DNA from: JAPLHP01 sp963720375 | GTDB lineage: Bacteria > Chloroflexota > Dehalococcoidia > UBA2247 > RBG-13-53-26 | Direction: 5' to 3' | Assembly (NCBI GenBank): GCA_963720375.1 | Contig: CAVRFM010000015.1 | Location: 1-64,000, forward strand | Length of the DNA stretch: 64,000 nt | Shown: in pieces, positions 8,059-17,198 of the stretch | Numbering within the stretch: the first letter of the stretch is position 1 | How the letters are laid out: the number at the start of each line of letters is the position of its first letter | Notes under the pieces: generated by a model | Told to the model about the DNA's origin: nothing | What the model saw: only the letters and a program-made list of their open reading frames with translations | Databases searched by the model: none | Position numbers and translations under genes: made by a program

Positions 8059-10339
8059 CTAAAGCGCATTCCCCACCGCATAGCCGGCCTTCGTGGCCTC
8101 GAAGACCCGCCCTACGCTGAAGGAATCGCCGATATTGCGAATATCCGGCGCCACGCGCTCTCTGACGCATGCCTCGTAAAGACTGTCATCAAGTCGCAGG
8201 CCGACCGCCAGCACCACCAGGTCTGCCTCAACCTCTACCTCCTGCTCCTTGACCTTGATCTTCTTCGCGAGAGGGTTCTTCACATTCTCAGGCAGAAGCG
8301 GTGACCAGGTGTTGTACGGGTCAGGTACTGTGGGAGAGATATTCCTTATCAGCCTGACTGAGCCCTGGCTGACGCTCTTGAGCCTGGTGCAATTCATTAG
8401 CAGCACGTTTGCCTTTTCCAGGTAGTGAATGAGGTAGCCCCGATTGGCAGTGCATACCCCTTTCATGAAGTAGGGCAACATCTCTACGACCGTAACCTGC
8501 CTGCCCATCTCGTAGGCCAACATGCAGGCCGTCTCGCAGCCCACCGAGCCGCCACCGACGATAACCACCTTTCGCACTTTCTCGGCCACAGAAGGGTGGC
8601 GCAGGAAGTCCACCGCCTGCACCACATGCGGCAGATTGATTCCTTCAACGGACAGGGGGATCGGCTGCGCCCCAGTACAGGTGACGACAGCATCAAATCC
8701 CTCGTCTCTGAGCAGCGCTGGTGTAGCCTCTACCCCAAAGCGCAATATGAGCTCACGGGCCTGGGCTGTCTGCTTCAGCAGGTTGGTCAGGTACTGTAGA
8801 TAGTTAGCTACATCGTACTTTATCCTGGGCGCAGCACCTGGAATCAGCTCCCCACCCGCCCGGTCCAGTTTCTCAAATAAGGTCACCCGGTGCCCCCGCT
8901 GCGCCGCAGTGCAGGCACATAGTATTCCCGCCGGCCCGGCACCTACAACAGCTACTCTCTTTACCTTGGCAGCAGGGACAACCTCGGCGGATAACACATC
9001 CTCAAACCCAGCACGCGGATTCACGGCACACTGGGGATGCCCACCCTCCAGAAACTCATTCAGGCAGGCTTCCTGATCACCAATGCACGGGCAGATCTCG
9101 CACACCCGACCAGCGAAGGTCTTGTTGGGCCACTCCGGATCGGCCAACAAAGGACGTGCCAGCATGATCATGTCACACAACCCATCGCGCAGGGCGCGTT
9201 CCGCCAAGTCGGGATAACCTAGCTTCCCAACAGCCACAACAGGCACAGGCATACCAGCATTTGACTTAATCCCCTGACTGACAAAGTAATCTTTAACCAG
9301 CTTGGCCACCGCCAGATAGCACCCCGGTGGCATCGGAGTGGGCGGATGCGGCAGCCACCAGTTGTCATAGCAGCCCAGATCCACATCAAACATGTCTACG
9401 CCAGCCTTGACCAGGTTAGTCATGTATTCCAGCGTCATCTCGGCAGTACGTTCCCTGGTAAACTTCTTCAACGAACCAACCTCCCGCATCCGCTGGCCAT
9501 AGGTCTCGTTTAAGGCCAGAGAAAGGTCAATGCGGTACATTATCGGGTAGTGGTCACCGCAGCGCTGGCGGATCTGCTTCACCATTTCAAGGCCAAAGAC
9601 CTGCCAGTTGGCAAAGTGGCCGAACCTGCGGCGGTTGAAGGCAGGGTTGGTCATCTGTTCCAGCAGATATCCCTCATGCCCATGCAGATAGACGCCATCA
9701 ATCAGCAACGCCTTGGCGTCAGCGGCTGCCTGGCCCGCGTTCTTAATGATTTTCCAGCACTCGCCATCCCGCAAGGGGCGGCATGGTATAGCGGGCAAAT
9801 AGAAATTGGGATTCCAGGAGGCCGATACGGGCAGCCTGAACCTCTTCACCAGACATTCCGGGGAACCAACACGGCCCACTCCGGCACTGAGCTGGATGAA
9901 AAACTTGGCTCCATAAGCGTGGATGCCCTCGGCCAACTCCCGCCAGCCGGGAAAGACTGTGCGCGAGCGATCAATGCGTGGGAGAATGCTGAGGTCACCC
10001 GGCTCCGTCATTGAAGCCTCAACATTCATGCTCACCGACACCAACTCCTGAGGTAATCAGGCCCACGCCCCCTTTGGCGCGGTCGGTGTAGTACTGGATC
10101 ATCTTGTTGCTTGGCCGGCCGGTCTCCTCGGCCACTCCCACATTGCCCATAGGGCCCATCACGATGCGGTTCTTGATCTTGATAGCGTTAACCTGGATTG
10201 GAGAGAACAGATGGTCGTAGGGATACAAACGGTCGGTCATTCTGCCATCTTCCAGGCGCTTCTCGTCCTGGAACCACCTGCCGTAACTATCGACAAGGCC
10301 TTTGATAATACCCTGGTAGTTGCCTTCCATCAGCACCAT
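8059..10339 (-). CDS. FadH-like NADH:flavin oxidoreductase, frameshifted
   Basis: Two overlapping frames together encode one Old Yellow Enzyme/2,4-dienoyl-CoA reductase-type protein. The first (10339 to 10019) covers the N-terminus of the TIM barrel (IKIKNRIVMGPMG, then GGVGLITSG). The second (from about 10044 to 8059) continues the barrel, the 4Fe-4S cysteine cluster (CEICPCIGDQEAC), the FAD motif VVGAGPAGI and the NAD motif VVGGGSVGC. A single-base frame change between about 10019 and 10060 breaks it. The start at ATG 10339 is preceded by GGGAGGGAGG; a GTG at 10399 has no ribosome site. Such enzymes reduce enoyl or related substrates with FMN, FAD and Fe-S. It is either a pseudogene or a sequencing indel. 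Confidence 0.85.
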
Positions 10340-10399
10340 CCTCCCTCCCAGAGGAATATATCCGGGTACTCTTTTCCCCTCAGAAGAACCGCTTGTCAC

Positions 10400-10655
10400 A
10401 TGACTATGTCACAGCCAGCGTTGCTTACCATCAGCCGGCTGGCCTCTCAGTCGTCTACGGGAGCAATAGTAGCACCCGCTTATAGTCAAATCAAGCATCG
10501 GGGCAATAGGGGTACCGCATCTGGCAATATGAAGCAGGTTGCCCCTCACCTGACAGGCTGTTAAGATACAGGGAATAGCGTGGTCAGGCCGACTCGGCCA
10601 ACACCGGGATTACCCCGCTCACTATCGTGATACTTCGTCTAAGGGAGGAGCCCCG
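10400..10655. other. Divergent intergenic region
   Basis: About 256 bases between the minus-strand FadH-like gene and the plus-strand flavodoxin-like gene. It should hold promoters for both, but I see no good hexamer pair. TAAGGGAGGAG just before 10656 is the ribosome site of the plus-strand gene. Confidence 0.4.
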
Positions 10656-11231
10656 ATGAAAGTAGTAGCCTTCAACGGCAGCACCCGTAAGGATGGCAAC
10701 ACCGCAATTCTGGTGAAGCACGTCTTCGCTGAGCTTGAAAAAAAGGGTATTGAAACAGAAATGATACAGCTTGCCGGCAAACAACTTGGAGGTTGCCTTG
10801 CCTGTTATAAGTGCTACGTCAACGTCAACAAGCGCTGCATTCAAGAGAACGATGCCCTGAACACGTATATCGAAAAGATGACGCAAGCGGATGGCATAAT
10901 CATGGCTTCGCCCGTCTATGTCGCCAGTGTATCTCCAAACATGAAGGCTCTGATCGACCGTGCTGTCATGGTCTGCAAAGCTAACAGCGGCCTCCTCCGG
11001 CACAAGGCTGGCGCTGCCATAGTTGCTGTGCGTCGCGGCGGTCAAGTACATGCGCTGGATACCATGAATCACTTCTTCTTGATTAGCGAGATGATTGTGC
11101 CGGGATCCTCCTACTGGAATTTCGCCTTTGGCCTGGAAAAGGGTGACGTTGATAAGGACGCGGAAGGCATTCAGACCATGCAAGTCCTGGCTCAGAACAT
11201 GGCCTGGCTGCTCAAAAAGCTACATGGCTAG
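10656..11231 (+). CDS. Flavodoxin-fold NAD(P)H-dependent FMN reductase / iron-sulfur flavoprotein-like
   Basis: The 191-residue protein has the FMN phosphate-binding loop NGSTRKDGNT (7-16), a central cysteine cluster (GGCLACYKCY, then KRC) and the MASPVYVASVSPNMKALIDR segment of the family. The spacing of the cysteines resembles archaeal iron-sulfur flavoproteins, so a 4Fe-4S cluster next to FMN is possible, although many CxxC members are simple NADPH-dependent FMN reductases. It is cytosolic. The ATG at 10656 follows GGGAGGAG. It is divergent from the FadH-like flavoenzyme, which may share an anaerobic electron-transfer role. Confidence 0.85.
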   Translation: MKVVAFNGSTRKDGNTAILVKHVFAELEKKGIETEMIQLAGKQLGGCLACYKCYVNVNKRCIQENDALNTYIEKMTQADGIIMASPVYVASVSPNMKALIDRAVMVCKANSGLLRHKAGAAIVAVRRGGQVHALDTMNHFFLISEMIVPGSSYWNFAFGLEKGDVDKDAEGIQTMQVLAQNMAWLLKKLHG

Positions 11232-11250
11232 ACACAAAAGGAGCTATAAA

Positions 11251-11361
11251 GTGGCCGGTACTGGATTGGGGGTCGACACTGCTGTGGTTGTTACCTCTGC
11301 ACCTACAACCAGGCTGCCGACCTTCACGTTCGCGAGATCATCTGTAAGCCTCTGTAGGTGA
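11251..11361 (+). CDS. Possible 36-residue protein of unknown function
   Basis: A short frame begins at GTG 11251, 7 bases after AAGGAG (11238-11243), and ends at 11361. It is rich in Val, Thr, Ser and Ala, with one terminal Cys, and resembles nothing I know. The strong ribosome site just after the flavoprotein gene is the only support. It could equally be the remnant of a decayed gene: another frame here reads a Cys-rich stretch. Confidence 0.2.
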   Translation: MAGTGLGVDTAVVVTSAPTTRLPTFTFARSSVSLCR

Positions 11362-11397
11362 GGCTATAGCCAACAAGAAGAGAACCCGAATCTGAAC

Positions 11398-12742
11398 TCA
11401 AAGAATGAATAATTGGTCCATGATCTTGGTCCTTAGATCACGGGAGACAATAACCCGGTAATACGCCTCCGTTTTCTCATCCTCGCTTAAATCGCTCATC
11501 CTGATAGCCTTGTAGGCATTAAAGACCACCTCGCGCTGCTGCATCAGGCCTCGGTTGACCAGGTTTATGTCCCACATCGGCCTGCGGCTGGCCCACCAGA
11601 ATTGGTCACTGTGCATTGCCCTGTCCAACAGCCCTCTGGCTATATCAGCATAATACTTGACAGGACTCGGTGGTAGCGCCTTCCATGGCCTTCCTGGTCA
11701 GTTCGATGGCTATCTTGAGGTGCTGCCACTGCAACTGATGGATCAGGTTGTCCTTTGAGTTCCACAGAGGATAGGGGTTCCCGGCTTGGACATCATCCAT
11801 GGTAGTGCTCCATGACAAGGGTCGGGGTTCAACAAACTCGCCAGCAGGAAAATGCTTCAGAAGCTCGCTCATAGTGACCACCTGGATTTCGCCCGTCTCA
11901 GCAGTAGTGCGCAGCAGTTCAACCTGTTCCTTTGCCGGATCAACAGACTGCACCAATTTTTGAACCCCATCACCGGCCTTCTCAACACCCGTTCGGCTTG
12001 CTCCATGGCCTCCAGTGCCTGTTTCTGGTTGTAGCGCCTCATACACCTCAGCCAGGAAAAGTTCCTCCCAGTGGCGTATATGGTGGCCAAAGGTCTCGGC
12101 ATCCATAGCTATTACCACGTAGATATCCTCTCCCTTACGGCCAAGCCCCTTCAGTTGTTCAATAAACCCTCTGGCATCAGTCTGCTTAAAAGATATGCGG
12201 TTGCTCAAGATGTCATCACGAAAGAATACTGCCAGCTTTTGGCTACCAGCTTTTATCTGATAGATGACATCGGTAGGCCAGGCCACAGGACAGGCCAGCC
12301 CGCTCACGATGATCCACTTGTGCCCCGCTTCCAGTATCGGTTTCACGATTTCGTGACTGTAGCACATCTCCGGAGTAAAGAACCCTTGAGGCGAATAGCT
12401 CTTGCCAAAGAACCGCCTGTTGGTCTGATAGTTCAGCATTATCTGCCGCAGCATCTCATCCTGAGGTATGAGGGGCAGGATAGGGTGATACTTCGCCGAA
12501 CCTACAAACTCCAACCGCCCCGCCTCAGCCAGCTCTCGCAATCCATCAATTACATCTGACATCCCATGCTCATCCAGCATCTCGGTAAGCACAGCGTTAA
12601 TGTTTACCGTAACCCGAGCATGAGATTGTTCATGAAACAGGTTCACCAGCGGTCGGTAGGACTCATTGCAAACCTTCTTCAATATCCGGTGGAACTGAGT
12701 TGGCGGCTGATAGAAATGTAATAGCGGTGCCAGATAGATCAT
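11398..12742 (-). CDS. Glycoside hydrolase family 57 protein, frameshifted near C-terminus
   Basis: The N-terminal frame (12742 to 11645) has GH57 traits: LAPLLHFYQPP at the start, a GFFTPEMCYS segment and AMDAETFGHH. It ends after GATTESCQ in a short wrong tail. The neighbouring frame continues without a gap as KYYADIARGLLDRAMHSDQF and runs to a stop at 11398, so one indel near 11655-11670 splits a protein of about 445 residues. ATG 12742 follows GGAGG by 7 bases and is preferred over 12763. GH57 enzymes act on alpha-glucans (amylases, branching enzymes, amylopullulanases); the exact activity is not clear. The downstream part has no own ribosome site. Confidence 0.85.
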
Positions 12743-13088
12743 CTTCCTACCTCCACACTTCACCCGTCTGAATCGGAAGCTTCCCTTCGCTTCCAGCCCG
12801 GAGTCTTCAGTAGCTCGCCGATATCAGCAGACCTGCGCGCGCCGTAAAACGGCCAGAGATCAAGGTTCTTCCAGAAAATGCCTTGACAACCTCTCTTGAC
12901 GATGATATCACAAAACTATGCGCCTGTTACTATCCCATCTCGGCACAAGCAAGTTGATCTATTTCCCCGACTGACGACTTTACTGGGGCATGGACATGCG
13001 GTAGTATGACATAAATGCCACCTGACTCATCATTTCGAATAGGTCTCCGTTAGACTACGGACAGTTCATTGAGAAAGGAGGTGCCCCA
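12743..13088. other. Divergent intergenic region
   Basis: About 345 bases between the GH57 gene and a tiny plus-strand gene. A TTGACA at 12883-12888 has only a weak TATCAC partner 17 bases downstream. AAAGGAGGTG at 13074-13083 is the very strong ribosome site of the next gene. Nothing else stands out. Confidence 0.4.
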
Positions 13089-13175
13089 ATGCCCTGCAAG
13101 ACTAAAAAACAGCCTTGCTCCACACCATCCAAGCCAAACAAAGCAAAGCCGTCATCGCCTTCTAAGAAAAAGTAG
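13089..13175 (+). CDS. Tiny lysine/serine/proline-rich basic protein (28 residues)
   Basis: An ATG at 13089 follows a near-perfect AAAGGAGGTG ribosome site (5-base spacing) and opens 28 codons rich in Lys, Ser and Pro with two Cys (beginning MPCKTKKQPC, ending SPSKKK). A strong intrinsic terminator follows at 13204-13245, so it looks like a complete one-gene transcription unit. The peptide is strongly basic, with no hydrophobic segment, so nucleic-acid binding or a leader role are possible. I know no family for it. It lies 88 bases before the ArsB-like transporter gene, so the terminator could also act as an attenuator. Confidence 0.5.
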   Translation: MPCKTKKQPCSTPSKPNKAKPSSPSKKK

Positions 13176-13203
13176 TTGATGCCCTGACACTCGGTTCAGC
13201 AAT

Positions 13204-13245
13204 GCGGAGGGGCTCGCTTCCAAGAGGGGAGCTCTTCCGCTTTTT
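13204..13245 (+). terminator. Intrinsic terminator (or attenuator)
   Basis: A 12-base-pair stem (GCGGAGGGGCTC at 13204-13215 with GAGCTCTTCCGC at 13229-13240, two G-U pairs) is followed directly by TTTTT at 13241-13245. It ends the tiny basic-protein transcript and lies only 18 bases before the transporter ATG at 13263. Confidence 0.8.
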
Positions 13246-13262
13246 ATGAGAAAAAGGTTTTC

Positions 13263-14543
13263 ATGACCCTGACCCTGAGCTTATGTATCTTTGCTTTGAC
13301 CGTGGTATTGATCATGACCAGGCCAAAGCCCCTGAACGAAGCTACAGCGGCAGCGCTGGGCGCTGTCGCTATGCTCATCACTCGCATCATATTGCCCGCT
13401 GAGGGCTACGAGGTGCTCCGGAACACGGCGAACATCCTCCTGTTCTTCCTGGGCCTAATGGTAATCAGCACCGTGGCGGACCAGGCAGGATTCTTCAAGT
13501 GGAGCGCTTTCAAGGCCGTCAGGCTAGCCAGAGGCAACGGGCGCATATTACTCCTCGTCGTGTTTGGACTGGGAACAGTGATTACCATCTTCTTCTCCAA
13601 TGATGCCACGGCCCTGATACTGACGCCGATCGTCTTCGTGTTGGTTACCAGACTGAAACTTAGGCCGCTGCCCTATGTCTTTGCCTGCGCTTTTATCGCC
13701 AACACCGCTTCCATGTTCTTGCCTGTTTCCAATCCAGTGAATCTACTGGCGGTGGACAAGTTCGGGATTACTCTAGGTGAATATCTTCGATTCTCTCTGC
13801 TGCCCAGCTTCCTGGCAGTCTCTATAAACATATTGATCTTTTTTCTCATATTCCGAAAGGATATTTCAGTCTCCTTCAAGGATGAGCAACCAGAATCTCC
13901 TGTCAAGATTGATGCCTTTTTCCTGTTTGTCTGCTCCTGTTTGGCACTAACTGCTGTTGGCTACCTACTCGCCTCTCTGTATGGGAAGCCGCTTTCCTGG
14001 CCAGCGCTGGCAGGCGCGGCTATCCTCCTTACAGGCGGCTTTGCCTTCCGACGTCTTAAGCCAGCCAGCGTAGGCTCAGGTATTTCATGGTCCATCTTCC
14101 TCTTTATTTTTAGCCTGGCACTGATAGTGAAGGGATTAGATAACGCTGGGGTCACCCATTATCTGGGCGAGGCAGTGACCAGCCTTTCTTCCAAAGGCAC
14201 CCTAGGGGCAATCCTGGCCATTTCATTCAGCACAGCCCTTGGCTCAAACCTGGTCAACAACTGGTCAATGATGATGATTTCAGTGTCCAGCCTGGGAAGT
14301 ATCGGCCACCCGGTGTCATCATTCAGTCAAAGCATTATCTACTCCAGCATCATGGGAGCCGACATGGGGCCGAACATCTCAATCTTGGGTTCGTTGTCAT
14401 CCATGCTCTGGCTGGTGCTCCTGAGGCGTAGAGGGCTTGACATTCATCCCCTTCAATATCTGAAGCTGGGGCTCATCATCACTCCCGTAATACTCATCGT
14501 CGGTGCCCTGAGCATTTATATCTGTAGCCTGTTATGGAGGTGA
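13263..14543 (+). CDS. ArsB/ion transporter superfamily membrane permease
   Basis: This 426-residue integral membrane protein has about 10-12 hydrophobic segments and the two signature motifs of the ArsB/CitMHS superfamily: FFSNDATALILTPI in the first half and GSNLVNNWSM plus GADMGPNISILGSLSSMLW in the second. ArsB pumps arsenite or antimonite; relatives carry dicarboxylates or silicate. No arsR, arsC or arsA is nearby, so arsenite export is only a family-level guess. It starts at ATG 13263, just 18 bases after the terminator at 13204-13245, with no clear ribosome site. Confidence 0.8.
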   Translation: MTLTLSLCIFALTVVLIMTRPKPLNEATAAALGAVAMLITRIILPAEGYEVLRNTANILLFFLGLMVISTVADQAGFFKWSAFKAVRLARGNGRILLLVVFGLGTVITIFFSNDATALILTPIVFVLVTRLKLRPLPYVFACAFIANTASMFLPVSNPVNLLAVDKFGITLGEYLRFSLLPSFLAVSINILIFFLIFRKDISVSFKDEQPESPVKIDAFFLFVCSCLALTAVGYLLASLYGKPLSWPALAGAAILLTGGFAFRRLKPASVGSGISWSIFLFIFSLALIVKGLDNAGVTHYLGEAVTSLSSKGTLGAILAISFSTALGSNLVNNWSMMMISVSSLGSIGHPVSSFSQSIIYSSIMGADMGPNISILGSLSSMLWLVLLRRRGLDIHPLQYLKLGLIITPVILIVGALSIYICSLLWR

Positions 14544-14581
14544 TTCATCGTAACCTTGATCTTGAAGGCAAGAGATTGCAA

Positions 14582-14663
14582 AATGTTAATAAAATGTTAA
14601 CATTGGTATGTGAGGGACACCACGCCAAAACCACTTGACATGGGTTCCCCCTGGTGATATATA
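14582..14663 (+). promoter_or_regulatory. Promoter and candidate operator of the aminomutase operon
   Basis: TTGACA at 14635-14640 and TATATA at 14658-14663 have an optimal 17-base spacer. About 30 bases upstream of the -35, AATGTTAA occurs at 14582-14589 and again at 14593-14600 (11-base period), the second extending into the perfect palindrome AATGTTAACATT (14593-14604). That position suits an activator. The transcript would start near 14670 and has a leader of about 108 bases. Confidence 0.65.
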
Positions 14664-14777
14664 AATGCACCAATGATATTATTGGTTATTCATAAAGCAT
14701 AAGGGGCGTAACTTTAGTCACATAATTCTCGGTCAGAAACCGGAAAACTAAACGAAAAAGGAGGCGCATAAAATAGA

Positions 14778-16106
14778 ATGAAAAAGTCGCCAGCGATTAT
14801 GGAAGGCCTTATAGAGGAGGAACCTCCAAGTACTACCGCTGTTAGAAGCGAGGTAGAAGAAGAGCCCCCAGGTAGAGTGGCCCTGAAGAACAGGAGTAGG
14901 TTCTTCGGGCATGTTTCAAAAGAAAGCTGGAACGACTGGAAATGGCATTTCCGCAACCGTATCACCACTGTTGACGAACTGACAAGGTATATCTCTTTAT
15001 CAGCCAAGGATCAAGAGCAGATCCGGTTGGTCATAACTAAATATCCTCTTTCAGTAACACCATACTATTTCTCTCTCATCAACTTTGATGACCCCGATGA
15101 CCCCATCAGGATTCAGGCCATACCCTGCTTTAAGGAAATAGGCCTATCTGGCATTGGCATGGACGACCCTCTTGATGAGAATGGGCACTCTGTCGTCCCT
15201 GGACTTGTTCACAGGTATCCTGACCGGGTATTGATGGTACTTACTGACATCTGCCCTATGCTCTGCCGTCACTGCACCCGGAAACGGGAATGGCGGAAGG
15301 GTGGATGGGTGCACAACAGTGACGAGATCAACCGGATGATGGATTATATCCGCCAGAACAAAAAGGTCCGTGATGTCGTTATCTCCGGCGGTGATCCATT
15401 GACCCTCTCCACCAGACGTTTAGAGGAGGTACTAGCCGGCCTGCGACAGATTGAGCACGTGGAGATAATACGTATCGGGACCAGGTTCCCTGTAGTATTG
15501 CCGCAACGTATAGATGACGAGCTATGTTCGATGTTATCAAAATACGGGCCAATATGGGTCAATACCCATTTCAACCATCCACGTGAGGTAACACCGGAGG
15601 CTGCCGTTGCCTGTGACAAGCTGCTGCGGGCTGGAATCCCTGTGAACAACCAGTCTGTGCTCCTTCGTGGAGTAAACGATAGCGTAGAAATACAGACGAA
15701 GCTCTGCCATGAGCTTCTTAAAATAAAGGTGCGCCCTTATTACCTCTTCCAGTGTGACGAGGTACGGGGCACAGAGCACCTCCGAACACCGGTGGAAACC
15801 GGTATAAAGATCATTGAGGGACTGCGAGGGCACACGTCGGGCTTGGCTATTCCCACCTTCGTGGTTGACCTGCCTCAGGGTGGAGGTAAAGTTCCCCTTC
15901 AGCCAAACTATGTGGTGCTCCAAACTACTGAAGAGCTACTGATAAGGAACTACCAGGGGCGTCTCTTTCATTACCGAAACCCCAAGAGCTCAAAATCAGG
16001 TCCAGCGAAGGTTGGTGGCAATAATGGCCGCCGCAACGGCAACGTAAATCAGTTGGCCTTTCCTGCATTGGCATCATCATCCAAGGTCGACGTTAAGGTG
16101 CAATAG
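14778..16106 (+). CDS. kamA: Lysine 2,3-aminomutase (KamA-family radical SAM/PLP enzyme)
   Basis: The protein (442 residues) should convert L-lysine to beta-lysine using a 4Fe-4S cluster, S-adenosylmethionine and PLP. The radical-SAM cysteines are C159, C163 and C166 (CPMLCRHC). PLP lysine K371 sits in QGGGK. D327 and D364, equivalent to the lysine-binding D293 and D330 of the clostridial enzyme as I recall it, are both retained, and all spacings are identical (offset +34), which argues for lysine rather than glutamate as substrate. The N-terminal domain SWNDWKWHFRNRI also fits. A 45-residue acidic leader is extra. The GGAGG at 14760 is 13 bases from the ATG, a long spacing. It heads an operon with two ATP-grasp ligases and an acetyltransferase. 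Confidence 0.88.
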   Translation: MKKSPAIMEGLIEEEPPSTTAVRSEVEEEPPGRVALKNRSRFFGHVSKESWNDWKWHFRNRITTVDELTRYISLSAKDQEQIRLVITKYPLSVTPYYFSLINFDDPDDPIRIQAIPCFKEIGLSGIGMDDPLDENGHSVVPGLVHRYPDRVLMVLTDICPMLCRHCTRKREWRKGGWVHNSDEINRMMDYIRQNKKVRDVVISGGDPLTLSTRRLEEVLAGLRQIEHVEIIRIGTRFPVVLPQRIDDELCSMLSKYGPIWVNTHFNHPREVTPEAAVACDKLLRAGIPVNNQSVLLRGVNDSVEIQTKLCHELLKIKVRPYYLFQCDEVRGTEHLRTPVETGIKIIEGLRGHTSGLAIPTFVVDLPQGGGKVPLQPNYVVLQTTEELLIRNYQGRLFHYRNPKSSKSGPAKVGGNNGRRNGNVNQLAFPALASSSKVDVKVQ

Positions 16107-16190
16107 GGTTCAAGCGCGTCTTGAAGAATCAGCTTATTGCCTCTAACCGGCGAATGGATAGGGTCGTCCAGGTTGTCTCTTTTTTGTAGG

Positions 16191-17198
16191 ATGAAGATAG
16201 GGCTATCCTACGACCTCAAGGAAAAGGTTCCCGCAACCCAGGGCTACCCTGAGGACGCCCTCGAAGAGTACGATTCCCTGGAAACGGTTGAGGCTATCGC
16301 AAAGGCGATTGAGGCTCAATCCCACACAGTAGTCAGGTTGGGCGGGGGTAAAGACTTTCTCACCAACATTCTTCAGGAGAATGTTGAGTTTGTCTTCAAC
16401 ATCGCCGAGGGGCTGGGCAATTACAGAAGCAGAGAGGCCCAGGTGCCCTCCGTTCTGGAGATGCTCAATATACCCTATTCAGGCTCAGACCCTCTGTGCC
16501 TGGCGATATGTCTGGACAAGCCGCTGACCAAAAAAATAGTGGCCATGGCTGGCGTCGCCACCCCAAGATGCCAAGTAATCAGCCATAGACAGCAGCTAGA
16601 AGAAATGGATTGGGGGGATTTCCCCACCCCCGTCTTTGTTAAGCCAGCCCATGAGGGTTCCAGCAAAGGCATCCGCCTCGCTTCCAGAGCAGAGAGCCCA
16701 GAACAGATCACTACAGCAGTCAAGAGACTATTGCAGCACTACCAACAGCCGGTGATGGTGGAGGAATTCATCACTGGAGATGAAGTTACGGTAGGGCTGG
16801 TCGGCAAGTCTCCACCCCAAGTGGTGGGGATCATGCGCATTGTTCCCAAGAAAAAGTCGGACTATTTCATCTACTCCTTAGAGGTAAAGCGAGATTGGGA
16901 GTCTCTCGTGAACTACGAATGTCCTGCTCAACTCGAGACAGGTATTCTGAAGAGTATCACGGACTCCAGTCTAAAGGCTTTTGAGGTCTTGGGTTGCCGG
17001 GACTTTGCCAGGCTGGATTTCAGAGTCAGTCCCAACGGAATACCCTATTTCCTGGAGATAAACCCCCTGCCGGGACTTAACCCTAAGTCAGGCGACCTGC
17101 CCATCATGGCCGGCAGGATGGGGTGGACTCACCAGGCATTGATATCAGCCATCCTCAAAGCTGCCTTAGGGAGGTACCCCCAGTGCGCCGCAAAGTAG
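16191..17198 (+). CDS. D-Ala-D-Ala ligase-like ATP-grasp enzyme (first of pair)
   Basis: An ATP-grasp ligase of 335 residues, joining a carboxylate (as acyl phosphate) to an amine. Seen: FVKPAHEGSSKGI (ATP lysine and glycine loop), VEEFITGDEVTVG, and the metal-binding RLDFRV with LEINPLPGLNP. The N-terminal GGxSxE motif of true Ddl is missing, and the HGxxGEDG region reads AEGLGNYRSREAQ, so the substrate is unlikely to be D-alanine pairs. I chose ATG 16191 (MKIGLSYDLK) because the extra 18 residues from TTG 16137 are not family-like. Its end overlaps the next ligase by 16 bases. Its place after a lysine 2,3-aminomutase suggests beta-lysine as one substrate. Confidence 0.8.
   Translation: MKIGLSYDLKEKVPATQGYPEDALEEYDSLETVEAIAKAIEAQSHTVVRLGGGKDFLTNILQENVEFVFNIAEGLGNYRSREAQVPSVLEMLNIPYSGSDPLCLAICLDKPLTKKIVAMAGVATPRCQVISHRQQLEEMDWGDFPTPVFVKPAHEGSSKGIRLASRAESPEQITTAVKRLLQHYQQPVMVEEFITGDEVTVGLVGKSPPQVVGIMRIVPKKKSDYFIYSLEVKRDWESLVNYECPAQLETGILKSITDSSLKAFEVLGCRDFARLDFRVSPNGIPYFLEINPLPGLNPKSGDLPIMAGRMGWTHQALISAILKAALGRYPQCAAK

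Noticed and set aside
11260..11361. Cys-rich reading frame (HCCGCYLC) near the flavoprotein gene, as Fe-S protein
   Set aside because: Only about 26 residues, no start codon or ribosome site in that frame, and no family match; at most a decayed fragment.
14778..16106. Calling this gene epmB or glutamate 2,3-aminomutase
   Set aside because: The length, N-terminal domain and spacing fit long KAM, and both lysine-binding Asp residues are kept, where the glutamate enzyme, as I recall, has Lys and Asn.
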